From JAPXLN01 sp033809515 (GTDB lineage Bacteria > Bacillota > Sulfobacillia > Fermentithermobacillales > Fermentithermobacillaceae), in NCBI GenBank assembly GCA_033809515.1, contig JAPXLN010000008.1:1-64000 (forward strand): a stretch of 64,000 bases of DNA. Direction: 5' to 3'. Of this stretch, positions 26,381 to 34,101 are shown one piece after another. The notes below the pieces were generated by a model, which searched no databases, was not told the DNA's origin, and worked only from the letters and a program-made list of their open reading frames with translations. The translations under genes were made by a program, and so were the position numbers. Positions within the stretch are counted from its first letter, which is position 1; each line of letters begins with the position of its first letter.

Positions 26381-27439
26381 ATGACAAATGCACCTGAATT
26401 CGCCGGCGTTTGGACCCTGGCAGAGGCCCGGGACGAAAAGATCAGTTCCGTGTCATTTGAGGTGCTGGCCTGGGGCAAAGACCTGGCGGACAAGTTGGGA
26501 GTAAAGCTTGCCAGTGTCATACTTGGCCACAATCTCAAAGACAAGCTTGAGGAACTGGCATACCATGGAGCGGACTTAATATATGCGGTAGACCATCCCA
26601 ACTTAGAGCATTTCGCGCCGGATTCCTACTCCAGAGTTCTGGTGAACCTGGTAAGCGAGTTCAGCCCCGAGATTTTCATAGCGTCTGCCACCACATACGG
26701 ACGAACCATAATGCCTGTTCTGGCAGCAACCGTGCACACCGGGCTGACCGCAGACTGCACAGGCCTGGATATCGAGGCCGAGACCCGCCTGCTCATACAG
26801 ACCCGTCCCGCAATCGGCGGAAACGTCATGGCCACCATCAAGACACCCAACCACCGCCCGCAAATGGCCACTGTCCGACCGAAATCACGGCGACCCCTGC
26901 CGAGGGATGAGTCCAGAAGGGCAGACATCATATGGCGGGATTACCCCGAAGAGGACACACGCTCCAAGGTACGTTTCATCGAGTTCATAGCAGATGAGAC
27001 CCTGGAGATGCCGTTGCAGGAAGCAGACATAGTCGTAGCAGGTGGAAAGGGGATGAGAGACGGAAGAAACTTCCGGCACATTTACGAGCTGGCCCAGTGC
27101 CTTAACGGCGCCGCTGGCGCATCGAGATCCGCTGTAGACATCGGTTGGATAACGTATCCGCACCAGATCGGCCTGTCAGGCAAGACGGTCAATCCCCGGC
27201 TTTACGTGGGCATTGGAATATCCGGCGCAGTGCAGCACCTGGCAGGCATGTCATCGGCAGACACCATCATCGCCATCAACACCGACCCCGACGCAAGCAT
27301 CTTCCGGGTCGCCGATATCGGCGCAGTGGGAGATGCGCTTCAGATCGTCCCGGAACTAATACGTAAGATCCGCCTTCGCTCAGCAAGCAGCGAAGGCAGT
27401 CTTGCCGCAGAAGGAGGCAATCACAGTGACGTACTCTAA
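26381..27439 (+). CDS. etfA: Electron transfer flavoprotein, alpha subunit
   Basis: A 352-residue alpha subunit with the C-terminal FAD domain intact: IGLSGKTVNPRLYVGIGISG, VQHLAGMSSADTIIAINTD and SIFRVADIGAVGDA. Unlike the Acetobacterium LctC it has no N-terminal ferredoxin extension; it begins directly with FAGVWTLAEARDEKISSVSFE. ATG at 26381 has GAGGAGGG five bases upstream. The end overlaps the next gene by 14 bases, so the ETF and oxidase are translationally coupled. Confidence 0.95.
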   Translation: MTNAPEFAGVWTLAEARDEKISSVSFEVLAWGKDLADKLGVKLASVILGHNLKDKLEELAYHGADLIYAVDHPNLEHFAPDSYSRVLVNLVSEFSPEIFIASATTYGRTIMPVLAATVHTGLTADCTGLDIEAETRLLIQTRPAIGGNVMATIKTPNHRPQMATVRPKSRRPLPRDESRRADIIWRDYPEEDTRSKVRFIEFIADETLEMPLQEADIVVAGGKGMRDGRNFRHIYELAQCLNGAAGASRSAVDIGWITYPHQIGLSGKTVNPRLYVGIGISGAVQHLAGMSSADTIIAINTDPDASIFRVADIGAVGDALQIVPELIRKIRLRSASSEGSLAAEGGNHSDVL

Positions 27440-28847
27440 GGTAACTCCTGAACTGGTCCGGGAACTGGCCCGGATCTGCGGAGAGAGAAACGTAGTCTTC
27501 GAAGACACCGACGCCCTGGAAAACTACGCATCAGACGAAGCCGGAAGGTACTACTCACACATGCCCGATGTAGTGGTGAAACCTTCTTCCACTGATGAGA
27601 TCTCCGGCATTATGAAGGTCGCCCACCGGGAGAAGATCCCCGTCACGGTCAGAGGGGCAGGCAGCGGCCTTGCAGGGGGAGCAATACCCATTCACGGAGG
27701 CATTGTGCTCTCTACTGAGCGGTTTGACCGGGTTCTGGAGATCGACAAAGAGAACCTTGCCGCAGTTGTTGAACCAGGGGTAATAACCAATAACCTGTGC
27801 AAGATGCTTGAACAAGAAGGGCTTTATTATGCTGGATACCCTATGAGCGTTGAAACCAGCACCATAGGAGGCAATGTGGCCTGCAACGCAGGTGGAGGCA
27901 CGGTCATCAGGTACGGAAACACGGGCCACCACGTTCTAGGGCTTGAGGTGGTGCTTGCCAACGGAGAAGTGTTGACGCTCGGCGGCAAAAGGAAAAAAGA
28001 CACCAACGGCTACAACCTGGTACAGTTGATGGTCGGATCCGAAGGCACCCTGGCCATTATCACCAAGATCACACTTGCCCTCCTACCGCAACCAGGCGTT
28101 AGAGTCAGCCTGCTGGCGGCCTTTCCGGACATTGCCACAGCCATAGGCGCCGTACCTTCTATCATAACGGCGTCAAAGTCCATGCCCATCTCCCTTGAGC
28201 TGATGGACAAGATTACCGTAGAGCTGATCTCCAAGTACCTGAACGACACGCTTCCAGCTCAGGATGTAGCTAACGCCTACTTGATAACCCAGGTAGAAGG
28301 AAGAACCACTGAAGACGCTGAGGGTCTGTATGAGCTGGTGGCCGAGGCATGCCTGGAGGCAGACGCCCTGGACGTGTTCGTTATGGACAGCCGGGCCAAG
28401 AACGAGCGGATATGGAAGTTCAGAATGAACACTCTGGAAGCCTACAAGTCCCATGATCCATACGTAGGCGGCGAAGAGGTGGTTGTGCCCACATCCGAAA
28501 TACCGCGCATTACCGAGAAGATCCTTCAAGTGGCCGGGAAGTACAATGCCATGATCGCCGTAGCCGGCCACGTAGGCGACGGCAATTTGCACATGGGCGT
28601 TTTCAAGCCCGGTCATGTAAGCGTGGACGATTGGCCTGCGCTTATGGACCGGATCATGGTTGAGATCTACGAAGAAGCAAAGGAAGTGGGCGGAGCTGTA
28701 AGCGGCGAGCACGGAGTCGGATTTGTCAAACTGCCGTTCCAGCGAGTCCTCAAGAGCCCGGCTGAGTTCAAACTGATGAGAGGCATCAAGGAAGCGTTCG
28801 ACCCTCATTTCATCCTTAACCCGGGGAAAGTGTTTTGCGACGTCTAG
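27426..28847 (+). CDS. FAD-linked 2-hydroxyacid dehydrogenase (GlcD/LctD-like)
   Basis: A 473-residue flavoprotein of the D-lactate/glycolate oxidase type. The FAD-binding PCMH domain shows PVTVRGAGSGLAGGAIP, STIGGNVACNAGGGTVIRYG and LMVGSEGTLAII. The C-terminal domain has IAVAGHVGDGNLHMGVF with catalytic His residues and SGEHGVGFVKL. It oxidises a 2-hydroxyacid and passes electrons to the co-encoded ETF. Lactate or 2-hydroxyglutarate are candidates; the true substrate is not visible. GTG at 27426 has AAGGAGG eight bases upstream and replaces a weaker start at 27402. Confidence 0.93.
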   Translation: MTYSKVTPELVRELARICGERNVVFEDTDALENYASDEAGRYYSHMPDVVVKPSSTDEISGIMKVAHREKIPVTVRGAGSGLAGGAIPIHGGIVLSTERFDRVLEIDKENLAAVVEPGVITNNLCKMLEQEGLYYAGYPMSVETSTIGGNVACNAGGGTVIRYGNTGHHVLGLEVVLANGEVLTLGGKRKKDTNGYNLVQLMVGSEGTLAIITKITLALLPQPGVRVSLLAAFPDIATAIGAVPSIITASKSMPISLELMDKITVELISKYLNDTLPAQDVANAYLITQVEGRTTEDAEGLYELVAEACLEADALDVFVMDSRAKNERIWKFRMNTLEAYKSHDPYVGGEEVVVPTSEIPRITEKILQVAGKYNAMIAVAGHVGDGNLHMGVFKPGHVSVDDWPALMDRIMVEIYEEAKEVGGAVSGEHGVGFVKLPFQRVLKSPAEFKLMRGIKEAFDPHFILNPGKVFCDV

Positions 28848-28891
28848 GATCCTTGCGACCGTTAACCTGAATCAAAGGAGGCAGCGATGCA

Positions 28892-30004
28892 ATGCCGGAC
28901 AAGAAAAAAGCTTTGATTCCAGCTTACCTGAGTGTCGCTTTCGTATGGTTCGCAACCCACGCAGGAGGTGGCTTTTGCACCGGACGACAGGAAGTTGAAT
29001 ACTACGTCCAGTACGGCAAATTTGGGCTGGCAATGCCCTTCGTCGCTATCGGAATATGTGCATTCATCTTTGGTATATGCTGGGAAATCGCCCGTCTCTA
29101 CAAGGTCTACAATTACAGAGCTCTTGCCGACGAAGTATACAGGCCATACCACCAGCTCTTCTCCAACGTGTTTGAACTGGCCTACGCGCTGGTGGTGGTC
29201 ATGGCGACCTCAGCAGGGATTGCGGCCTGCGGCCACCTGCTTGAACAGCTCTTGAGCATACACTACCTTCTCGGAATCGTGCTAAGCGGAGCAGTCATTC
29301 TCCTTGTGGTGCAGTATGGGGCACCGATGCTCAGACGCGCAGGCACAATCATGTCAATCGCTATCATTGCTATGCTCCTCGTCATCATCGGCCTGCTTCT
29401 GGGCCCAACGGCAGCTGAGCGAAGCCAGACCCTGGCCACAGTCAACAACCCCGGGTGGGCATGGAAAGGCTTCTTGTACGCCATGTTTCAGATGGTTGCC
29501 ATTGGCGCCTATGTAGGTGTATCAGATGTCTTGGAAACCAGAAAAGACGTTTGGAAGGCGGCTCTATGGGGATTCATTGTCAATGCAGTCGTACTGTGGC
29601 TCATTGTTTTCGTCCTTATGGGGATGCGCTCCGACGTACTCAAAGAGCCGCTCCCGCTTCTTTACGGAATTAAGAAGCTGGGAACCGGATTCTCCTGGCT
29701 GGTCACCCTATACTCCCTCCAACTCTATCTCGGAAACCTCTCTACAGCTGTGAGTTTCGTCTTTGGTACGGTAAACCGGCTGGAGTCAACGCGCCTCAAA
29801 GACACTGCCCTCTTTAAGAACGTAATACTGGGCCGCTGGATCTCAGGTGCCGCTATCCTTGCTGTTTGCGTCTTCATAGCTAACTACGGCCTCATCGCCA
29901 TAGTGGCCAAAGGATACTCTTTCCTTGGATACGTAGCCATAGTAGCGGTAGCTGTGCCGGTAGTTCTTATAGGACTTCCTAAGGTGCTGGAAAAAAAGGC
30001 GTAG
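28892..30004 (+). CDS. YkvI-like membrane transporter (COG3949)
   Basis: A 370-residue protein with about ten membrane helices. The first helix carries an unwound-looking motif, ATHAGGGFCTGRQEVEYY, and helix six has QMVAIGAYVGVSDV; both recall LeuT-fold amino-acid transporters, to which the YkvI group is related. Function is unproven. AAAGGAGG lies about ten bases upstream of ATG 28892; an ATG five bases earlier is out of frame. Lying between the oxidase and the 2-oxoacid oxidoreductase genes, it may import an amino acid or hydroxy acid used by them. Confidence 0.8.
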   Translation: MPDKKKALIPAYLSVAFVWFATHAGGGFCTGRQEVEYYVQYGKFGLAMPFVAIGICAFIFGICWEIARLYKVYNYRALADEVYRPYHQLFSNVFELAYALVVVMATSAGIAACGHLLEQLLSIHYLLGIVLSGAVILLVVQYGAPMLRRAGTIMSIAIIAMLLVIIGLLLGPTAAERSQTLATVNNPGWAWKGFLYAMFQMVAIGAYVGVSDVLETRKDVWKAALWGFIVNAVVLWLIVFVLMGMRSDVLKEPLPLLYGIKKLGTGFSWLVTLYSLQLYLGNLSTAVSFVFGTVNRLESTRLKDTALFKNVILGRWISGAAILAVCVFIANYGLIAIVAKGYSFLGYVAIVAVAVPVVLIGLPKVLEKKA

Positions 30005-30029
30005 CAGGCGTGTGATCATAGAATAGGCA

Positions 30030-30079
30030 CTTGAGCAGCCTTGAGTAGTCTTGAGCCTGCTTAAGCAGGCTTGAGCAGG
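30030..30079 (+). repeat. Five tandem 10-base repeats containing a 16-base palindrome
   Basis: CTTGAGCAGC, CTTGAGTAGT, CTTGAGCCTG, CTTAAGCAGG and CTTGAGCAGG follow one another with no gap, one unit per helical turn. Units three and four together create the perfect palindrome GCCTGCTTAAGCAGGC at 30055-30070. The block sits between the transporter stop and iorA. Confidence 0.8.
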
Positions 30080-30116
30080 ATAGCCGTGTGAATCAGAGTG
30101 TCAATGTGCAGAATGC

Positions 30117-30164
30117 CGGTCTACCGGACTCGCAGGCCAACGGGCCGGCCCATCCGGTAGACCG
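30117..30164 (+). promoter_or_regulatory. Long stem-loop in the iorA leader
   Basis: CGGTCTACCGGA (30117-30128) and TCCGGTAGACCG (30153-30164) pair perfectly over 12 bases. The 24-base loop contains a further GC-rich inverted repeat (GGCC...GGCC). It ends 24 bases before the iorA start. No T-run follows, so an attenuator or mRNA-stability element, or a processing site between operon parts, is more likely than a plain terminator. Confidence 0.55.
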
Positions 30165-30187
30165 ATCTTACAGGGGAGGAACCAGAA

Positions 30188-32038
30188 TTGAGTGAACGAT
30201 CGGTTCTACTGTCGGGAAACGAAGCCGTAGCCCGGGGGGCATATGAGGCCGGAGCCCGACTGATAGCCGGATATCCCGGCACTCCCAGCACCGAGATTAT
30301 CCAATCTGCCATCAACTACCCGGAACTGTATTGCGAATGGTCGTCTAACGAAAAAGTGGCTATGGAAGTGGCTATTGGAGCCGCTCTGGGCGGTGCATGG
30401 GCCATGGCATCCATGAAACACGTAGGGCTCAACGTGGCCTCAGACCCGCTGATGACCGTTTCTTACATGGACATACCGGGAGCGCTGGTGGTGGTATCGG
30501 CAGATGACCCCGGAATGTGGAGCAGCCAAAATGAGCAAGATAACCGCACCTTCGCCAGATTTGCCAGGATACCGGTATTTGAGCCTTCAGACAGCCAGGA
30601 GGCTAAGGACATGACCATGGCAGCCTTCGAGCTAAGCCATGAGTTCGGTGTACCCGTACTCATACGGATCACTACGAGGCTGGCTCACACCAGATGTCCC
30701 GTGGTCCCCGGCCAACGCCGGCAGGTACAGCAAGGTCCCAGGCAGGGAGAACGGATCAAACTCAACCCACAACAAACAGTCATGATCCCTGCCCATGCCA
30801 GGGCGCGCCACCCTGTAGTGGAGGAACGACTCCTTCGTCTTGCCTCTGTAAGCCAGTCACATCCTACCAACTACGTAGAAAACGCAGGCGCTCCCGGCCC
30901 TGCGTTTGTTGCATCAGGCATACCCTATCAGTACGTCAAGGAAGCGTTTCCCGGCGCCCCGGTTCTGAAACTTGGAATGAGCTATCCCCTTCCGCAGGGG
31001 CTAATCGAGGACTTCTGCAATGCTCACCATGACGTGATCGTTGTCGAAGAATTGGACCCTCTGGTAGAAACCGAAATTCTCGCTCTAGGATATCAGGTAC
31101 GCGGCAAGGTCCAAAGCAAAGCCGGAAGCGAGGTCCGCAGGGAGATACAGGACGGGTTTCGCAACGAGGCTCAGGGCGAATTCCACGACAAAAAGCTCCT
31201 GCCAATAACCGGGGAGTACGATTCAGACATACTGACCGCATTCGTTACAGATAGGGACCTGCCTGGTCCGAGCCCCGAAAGCGGGCTTCCGCCAAGGCCT
31301 CCCCAGCTCTGCCCCGGCTGCCCCCATAGAGGGGTATTCCACGTCCTGGCCGGACTGAAATCGCTGGTCTTCGGCGACATCGGCTGCTATACCCTGGGCG
31401 TCATGAAACCTCTGGAAGCCTTACACTCATGCACCTGCATGGGCGCGAGCATCGGTCACGCACACGGATTTGAGAAGGCCCTTGGAAAAGAAGCTGCAAA
31501 GAACACGGTAGCAGTAATCGGAGACTCAACGTTCTTCCATTCAGGCATCCCTTCGTTGCTTAACGCATCCTATAACTCTGGCTCGGTCAAGCTTGTAATC
31601 CTTGACAACAGGACGACAGCTATGACCGGTCACCAGGGCAACCCCGGAAGCGGCCTCAGCGCCCGGCTGCAGCCTGCCCCCGAAGTGGATCTGGTTGCAC
31701 TGGTGGAAGCACTGGGAATCAGCAATGTAAGCGTGGTGGACCCGTATGATCTCAAGGCCACCAGGGCCGCAATAGGTAAGGCCATGAGCTGCGACGGACC
31801 TGCCGTAGTCATAGCTCGCCGGGAATGTGCGCTTCTAAAGACCGCTCGGAGAAACCCGCCGGTTACCGCAGACACCGATCTGTGCCGCAAGTGCGGGCTC
31901 TGCTTCAAACTGGGATGCCCTGCCATATACAAGGTTGACGGCAAAGCCCGGGTAGACCCGGCACTGTGCAACGGGTGTTCCATGTGTGTCCAGGTATGCC
32001 CGTTTGACGCGCTTAAGGAGGCAAGAGACCATGCTTAA
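30188..32038 (+). CDS. iorA: Indolepyruvate ferredoxin oxidoreductase, alpha subunit
   Basis: It decarboxylates aryl (and some branched) 2-oxoacids to acyl-CoA and reduces ferredoxin. The 616-residue length is normal. The N-terminal pyrimidine-binding domain has AGYPGTPSTEIIQ and EWSSNEKVAMEVAIGAALGG. The thiamine-diphosphate domain has GDIGCYTLG, CTCMGASIGHAHG and GDSTFFHSGIPSLLNA. Two ferredoxin-type clusters end it: CRKCGLCFKLGCP and CNGCSMCVQVCP. The start is TTG at 30188 with GGGGAGG upstream. It overlaps iorB by eight bases. Confidence 0.95.
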   Translation: MSERSVLLSGNEAVARGAYEAGARLIAGYPGTPSTEIIQSAINYPELYCEWSSNEKVAMEVAIGAALGGAWAMASMKHVGLNVASDPLMTVSYMDIPGALVVVSADDPGMWSSQNEQDNRTFARFARIPVFEPSDSQEAKDMTMAAFELSHEFGVPVLIRITTRLAHTRCPVVPGQRRQVQQGPRQGERIKLNPQQTVMIPAHARARHPVVEERLLRLASVSQSHPTNYVENAGAPGPAFVASGIPYQYVKEAFPGAPVLKLGMSYPLPQGLIEDFCNAHHDVIVVEELDPLVETEILALGYQVRGKVQSKAGSEVRREIQDGFRNEAQGEFHDKKLLPITGEYDSDILTAFVTDRDLPGPSPESGLPPRPPQLCPGCPHRGVFHVLAGLKSLVFGDIGCYTLGVMKPLEALHSCTCMGASIGHAHGFEKALGKEAAKNTVAVIGDSTFFHSGIPSLLNASYNSGSVKLVILDNRTTAMTGHQGNPGSGLSARLQPAPEVDLVALVEALGISNVSVVDPYDLKATRAAIGKAMSCDGPAVVIARRECALLKTARRNPPVTADTDLCRKCGLCFKLGCPAIYKVDGKARVDPALCNGCSMCVQVCPFDALKEARDHA

Positions 32039-32624
32039 GGACATTGTCCTTGTAGGCGTAGGCGGCCAGGGCACAATTCTTGCATCAAACCTTCTGGCCC
32101 GCGCCGCGCTTTCCGTGGGACTCACTGTCAAACAGTCGGAGATTCACGGAATGGCTCAACGAGGCGGCTCTGTAGTTAGTTTCGTTCGCTTTGGGAGCCG
32201 GCCCGGCGAAAGTGTGCCATCGCCATTGGTCAATCCGGGGCAAGCAGACTCGGTGCTGGCCTTTGAAAAACTGGAAGCTCTCAGGTTTGCCCATTATCTG
32301 AAGCCCGGAGGTCTCCTGGTCTACAGTTTGCAGGAGTTAGTTCCGACAACCGTTTCATCGCTTGGAGTTCCCTACCCTCAAGACCTGGATGACCGGATAC
32401 GCGCAAGAGATGCAGTTCTCGTTCCCGTGGATGTTGAAGCTATTGTGGCTAGATGCAGTAATCCGCGCGTAGGCAACGTAGCCCTGGTGGGAGCTCTGTC
32501 CGCTTACCTTGACTTCCCGGAGGAAGTATGGGAAAACGCCGTCCGCAACACGGTACCCAGAGCTCTTGAGGCTAATCTGCTTGCTCTGAAATTAGGTCGC
32601 GCTTCGCCGGTTGCCGCAGAATAG
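32031..32624 (+). CDS. iorB: Indolepyruvate ferredoxin oxidoreductase, beta subunit
   Basis: A 197-residue gamma-type subunit of 2-oxoacid:ferredoxin oxidoreductase, opening with the family motif IVLVGVGGQGTILASNLLARAA and continuing EIHGMAQRGGSVVSFVRFG. ATG at 32031 overlaps the iorA stop (ATGCTTAA), with AAGGAGG upstream inside iorA. The acyl-CoA made by IorAB could feed the phosphotransacylase and kinase encoded 6 kb upstream on the same strand. Confidence 0.94.
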   Translation: MLKDIVLVGVGGQGTILASNLLARAALSVGLTVKQSEIHGMAQRGGSVVSFVRFGSRPGESVPSPLVNPGQADSVLAFEKLEALRFAHYLKPGGLLVYSLQELVPTTVSSLGVPYPQDLDDRIRARDAVLVPVDVEAIVARCSNPRVGNVALVGALSAYLDFPEEVWENAVRNTVPRALEANLLALKLGRASPVAAE

Positions 32625-32643
32625 CCGGGATATTCGGCACGTT

Positions 32644-32694
32644 AGGTACCGGACCTAACCTGGCCTGCTTCATGTCGGGTCAGGTCCGGTACCT
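32644..32694. terminator. Large inverted repeat between convergent iorB and araC-like gene
   Basis: AGGTACCGGACCT (32644-32656) and AGGTCCGGTACCT (32682-32694) are perfect 13-base arms with a 25-base loop. The right arm runs into the last codons of the AraC-type gene. It can fold in either transcript, so it may act as a two-way terminator. No T-run is present on either side. Confidence 0.5.
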
Positions 32695-33057
32695 CCACCT
32701 GCATTCTGACGGAGTCAACCCGGTTCTCTGTCTGAAAGTAGTTGAGAAATGGCAGGGGTTGCCAAAACCGCACACAGATCCGACTTTTTTGACAGGCAGC
32801 TCGCTTTCAGCGAGCAGAACCCGGGCTTTGTCGATCCTTAGATCCACAAGGTACTGCCACGGGGTCTTGCCTGTCTCTGCCCTGAATACCCTGATGAAGT
32901 AATAGGGACTCAGGTTGGCGATGTTGGCCAGGGACTTCAGAGAGCAATCGTCTGCGTAGTGTCTTTCCATGAAATCTATAACCCGGGCTATTGCATCACT
33001 GGAACCACGTCCCTCACCGATTGCGCCGTTAACTGCATATTCTGTATTCGGCTTCAT
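32680..33057 (-). CDS. Single-domain AraC-type transcriptional regulator
   Basis: A 125-residue protein that is almost only a DNA-binding domain. Two helix-turn-helix units are seen: SLKSLANIANLSPYYFIRVFRAETGKTP and KKVGSVCGFGNPCHFSTTFRQRTGLTPSEC, the classic AraC/XylS pattern. It has no ligand-binding domain, as in MarA and SoxS. ATG at 33057 has GGCGGG seven bases upstream; the frame is open far upstream but that part overlaps the zinc-ribbon gene and is not protein-like. It lies 16 bases after the zinc-ribbon gene and may be the last gene of that operon. Confidence 0.8.
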   Translation of the reverse strand: MKPNTEYAVNGAIGEGRGSSDAIARVIDFMERHYADDCSLKSLANIANLSPYYFIRVFRAETGKTPWQYLVDLRIDKARVLLAESELPVKKVGSVCGFGNPCHFSTTFRQRTGLTPSECRWRYRT

Positions 33058-33073
33058 CCCGAATCCCGCCCTT

Positions 33074-33739
33074 TCACTCCAACCGCATCCCGCATTCTCC
33101 GCAGAACCTCGATTCAGGAGCGTTTCGCGCCCCACACCTGGGACACTTGGCGAGATCCAGTGGCTGTCCGCAGTTGACGCAGAACTTGCCCTCACCTGCT
33201 GGCTTGCCGCACCTGGGACACATGGTCTGCCTGGCCTTGATCTCACCGGTGAATACTTGAGTGCTCTCGGCCTTCTCCTGAATGTTGTCGACCATTCTTG
33301 CAGCCCTGGCAGCAGCAACTTCCACGGCCTCTCTGGGAGCGCACTCAGTGCACAGCCCAGATTGTTCGTTCCAATCGTTGTCGCACACCCATCTAGTGCA
33401 CTTAGGGCAGCGATGGAAACGTCGCTTAGCTTCATTTTGCGCCAGTTCAAACGCTGCCTCGTGTTCCTTGTGCCACTCCGGACTCATACCGTCGAAACGC
33501 TCGCCTATGATGTCAGCGCCACGCTCCAACCCGTAACCAACGTTCCATTTCCCTACCAGGGAACCGGCAACGCTGGCTGCCCTTCCGATATTCCTGAAAA
33601 GACTGGCCTTCTTGTAGGTCTTGGACTCTACAAACGACGTCTTGTAACCCTCATTGCATATTTCGCAGTAGAAAGTGAACTGAAATCCTGCTTCAGTGCT
33701 GTTGTCAGCGAAATTGGCGGTAAACGGCTTAAGAGACAT
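33074..33739 (-). CDS. Zinc-ribbon protein with three Cys-pair clusters
   Basis: A 221-residue soluble protein with several zinc ribbons: FYCEICNEGY near the N-terminus, CPKCTRWVCDND with CTECAP in the middle, and a C-terminal double ribbon (CPRCGKPAGEGKFCVNCGQ and CPRCGARNAPESRFCGECG). Between the first two clusters is an Ala/Gly-rich helix (IGRAASVAGSLVGKW) that may touch membranes. The family function is unknown to me. ATG at 33739 is preceded by GAGG. It follows another zinc-ribbon gene by 26 bases in the same operon. Confidence 0.8.
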   Translation of the reverse strand: MSLKPFTANFADNSTEAGFQFTFYCEICNEGYKTSFVESKTYKKASLFRNIGRAASVAGSLVGKWNVGYGLERGADIIGERFDGMSPEWHKEHEAAFELAQNEAKRRFHRCPKCTRWVCDNDWNEQSGLCTECAPREAVEVAAARAARMVDNIQEKAESTQVFTGEIKARQTMCPRCGKPAGEGKFCVNCGQPLDLAKCPRCGARNAPESRFCGECGMRLE

Positions 33740-33765
33740 CTATATCCCTCCTCGCGTTTGGTAAC

Positions 33766-34098
33766 TTAACGAACCTTTCCCAACGGGCTGCCGCACTTGA
33801 CGCATTTCGGCCCCAATGGAGGCTGTAGGCTTCCACACTTGCTGCAGACCACAACCAATCTTGCTTCACAATGATCGCAGTAGTCTCCGAAAAAGGTCTC
33901 TTTCCCGCATTGCGGACACTTGACCTTCAGCTCGAGACCGCAGTAACTGCAGGCAATCCAACTCTTTTTGATGGGGCTTCGGCACCTGGGACACCGCAGT
34001 GGCCCCGACGGATTGTGCTTCCCGCAAACGGGACACACGTTTGAATCGGGCGGTACCAGGTTATTGCAGTACCTGCATGGATGCATGTATCCTGACAT
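33766..34098 (-). CDS. Multi-zinc-ribbon small protein
   Basis: A 110-residue protein made of consecutive CxxC knuckles: CRYCNN, CPVCGK, CPRCRS, CSYCGL, CPQCGK, CDHCEA, CSKCGS and CVKCGS, enough for four zinc ribbons. Such proteins usually bind nucleic acid or act as protein adapters. It lies three bases after the 419-residue gene, so the two are surely co-translated. No further function can be given. Confidence 0.8.
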   Translation of the reverse strand: MSGYMHPCRYCNNLVPPDSNVCPVCGKHNPSGPLRCPRCRSPIKKSWIACSYCGLELKVKCPQCGKETFFGDYCDHCEARLVVVCSKCGSLQPPLGPKCVKCGSPLGKVR

Positions 34099-34101
34099 GA
34101 G

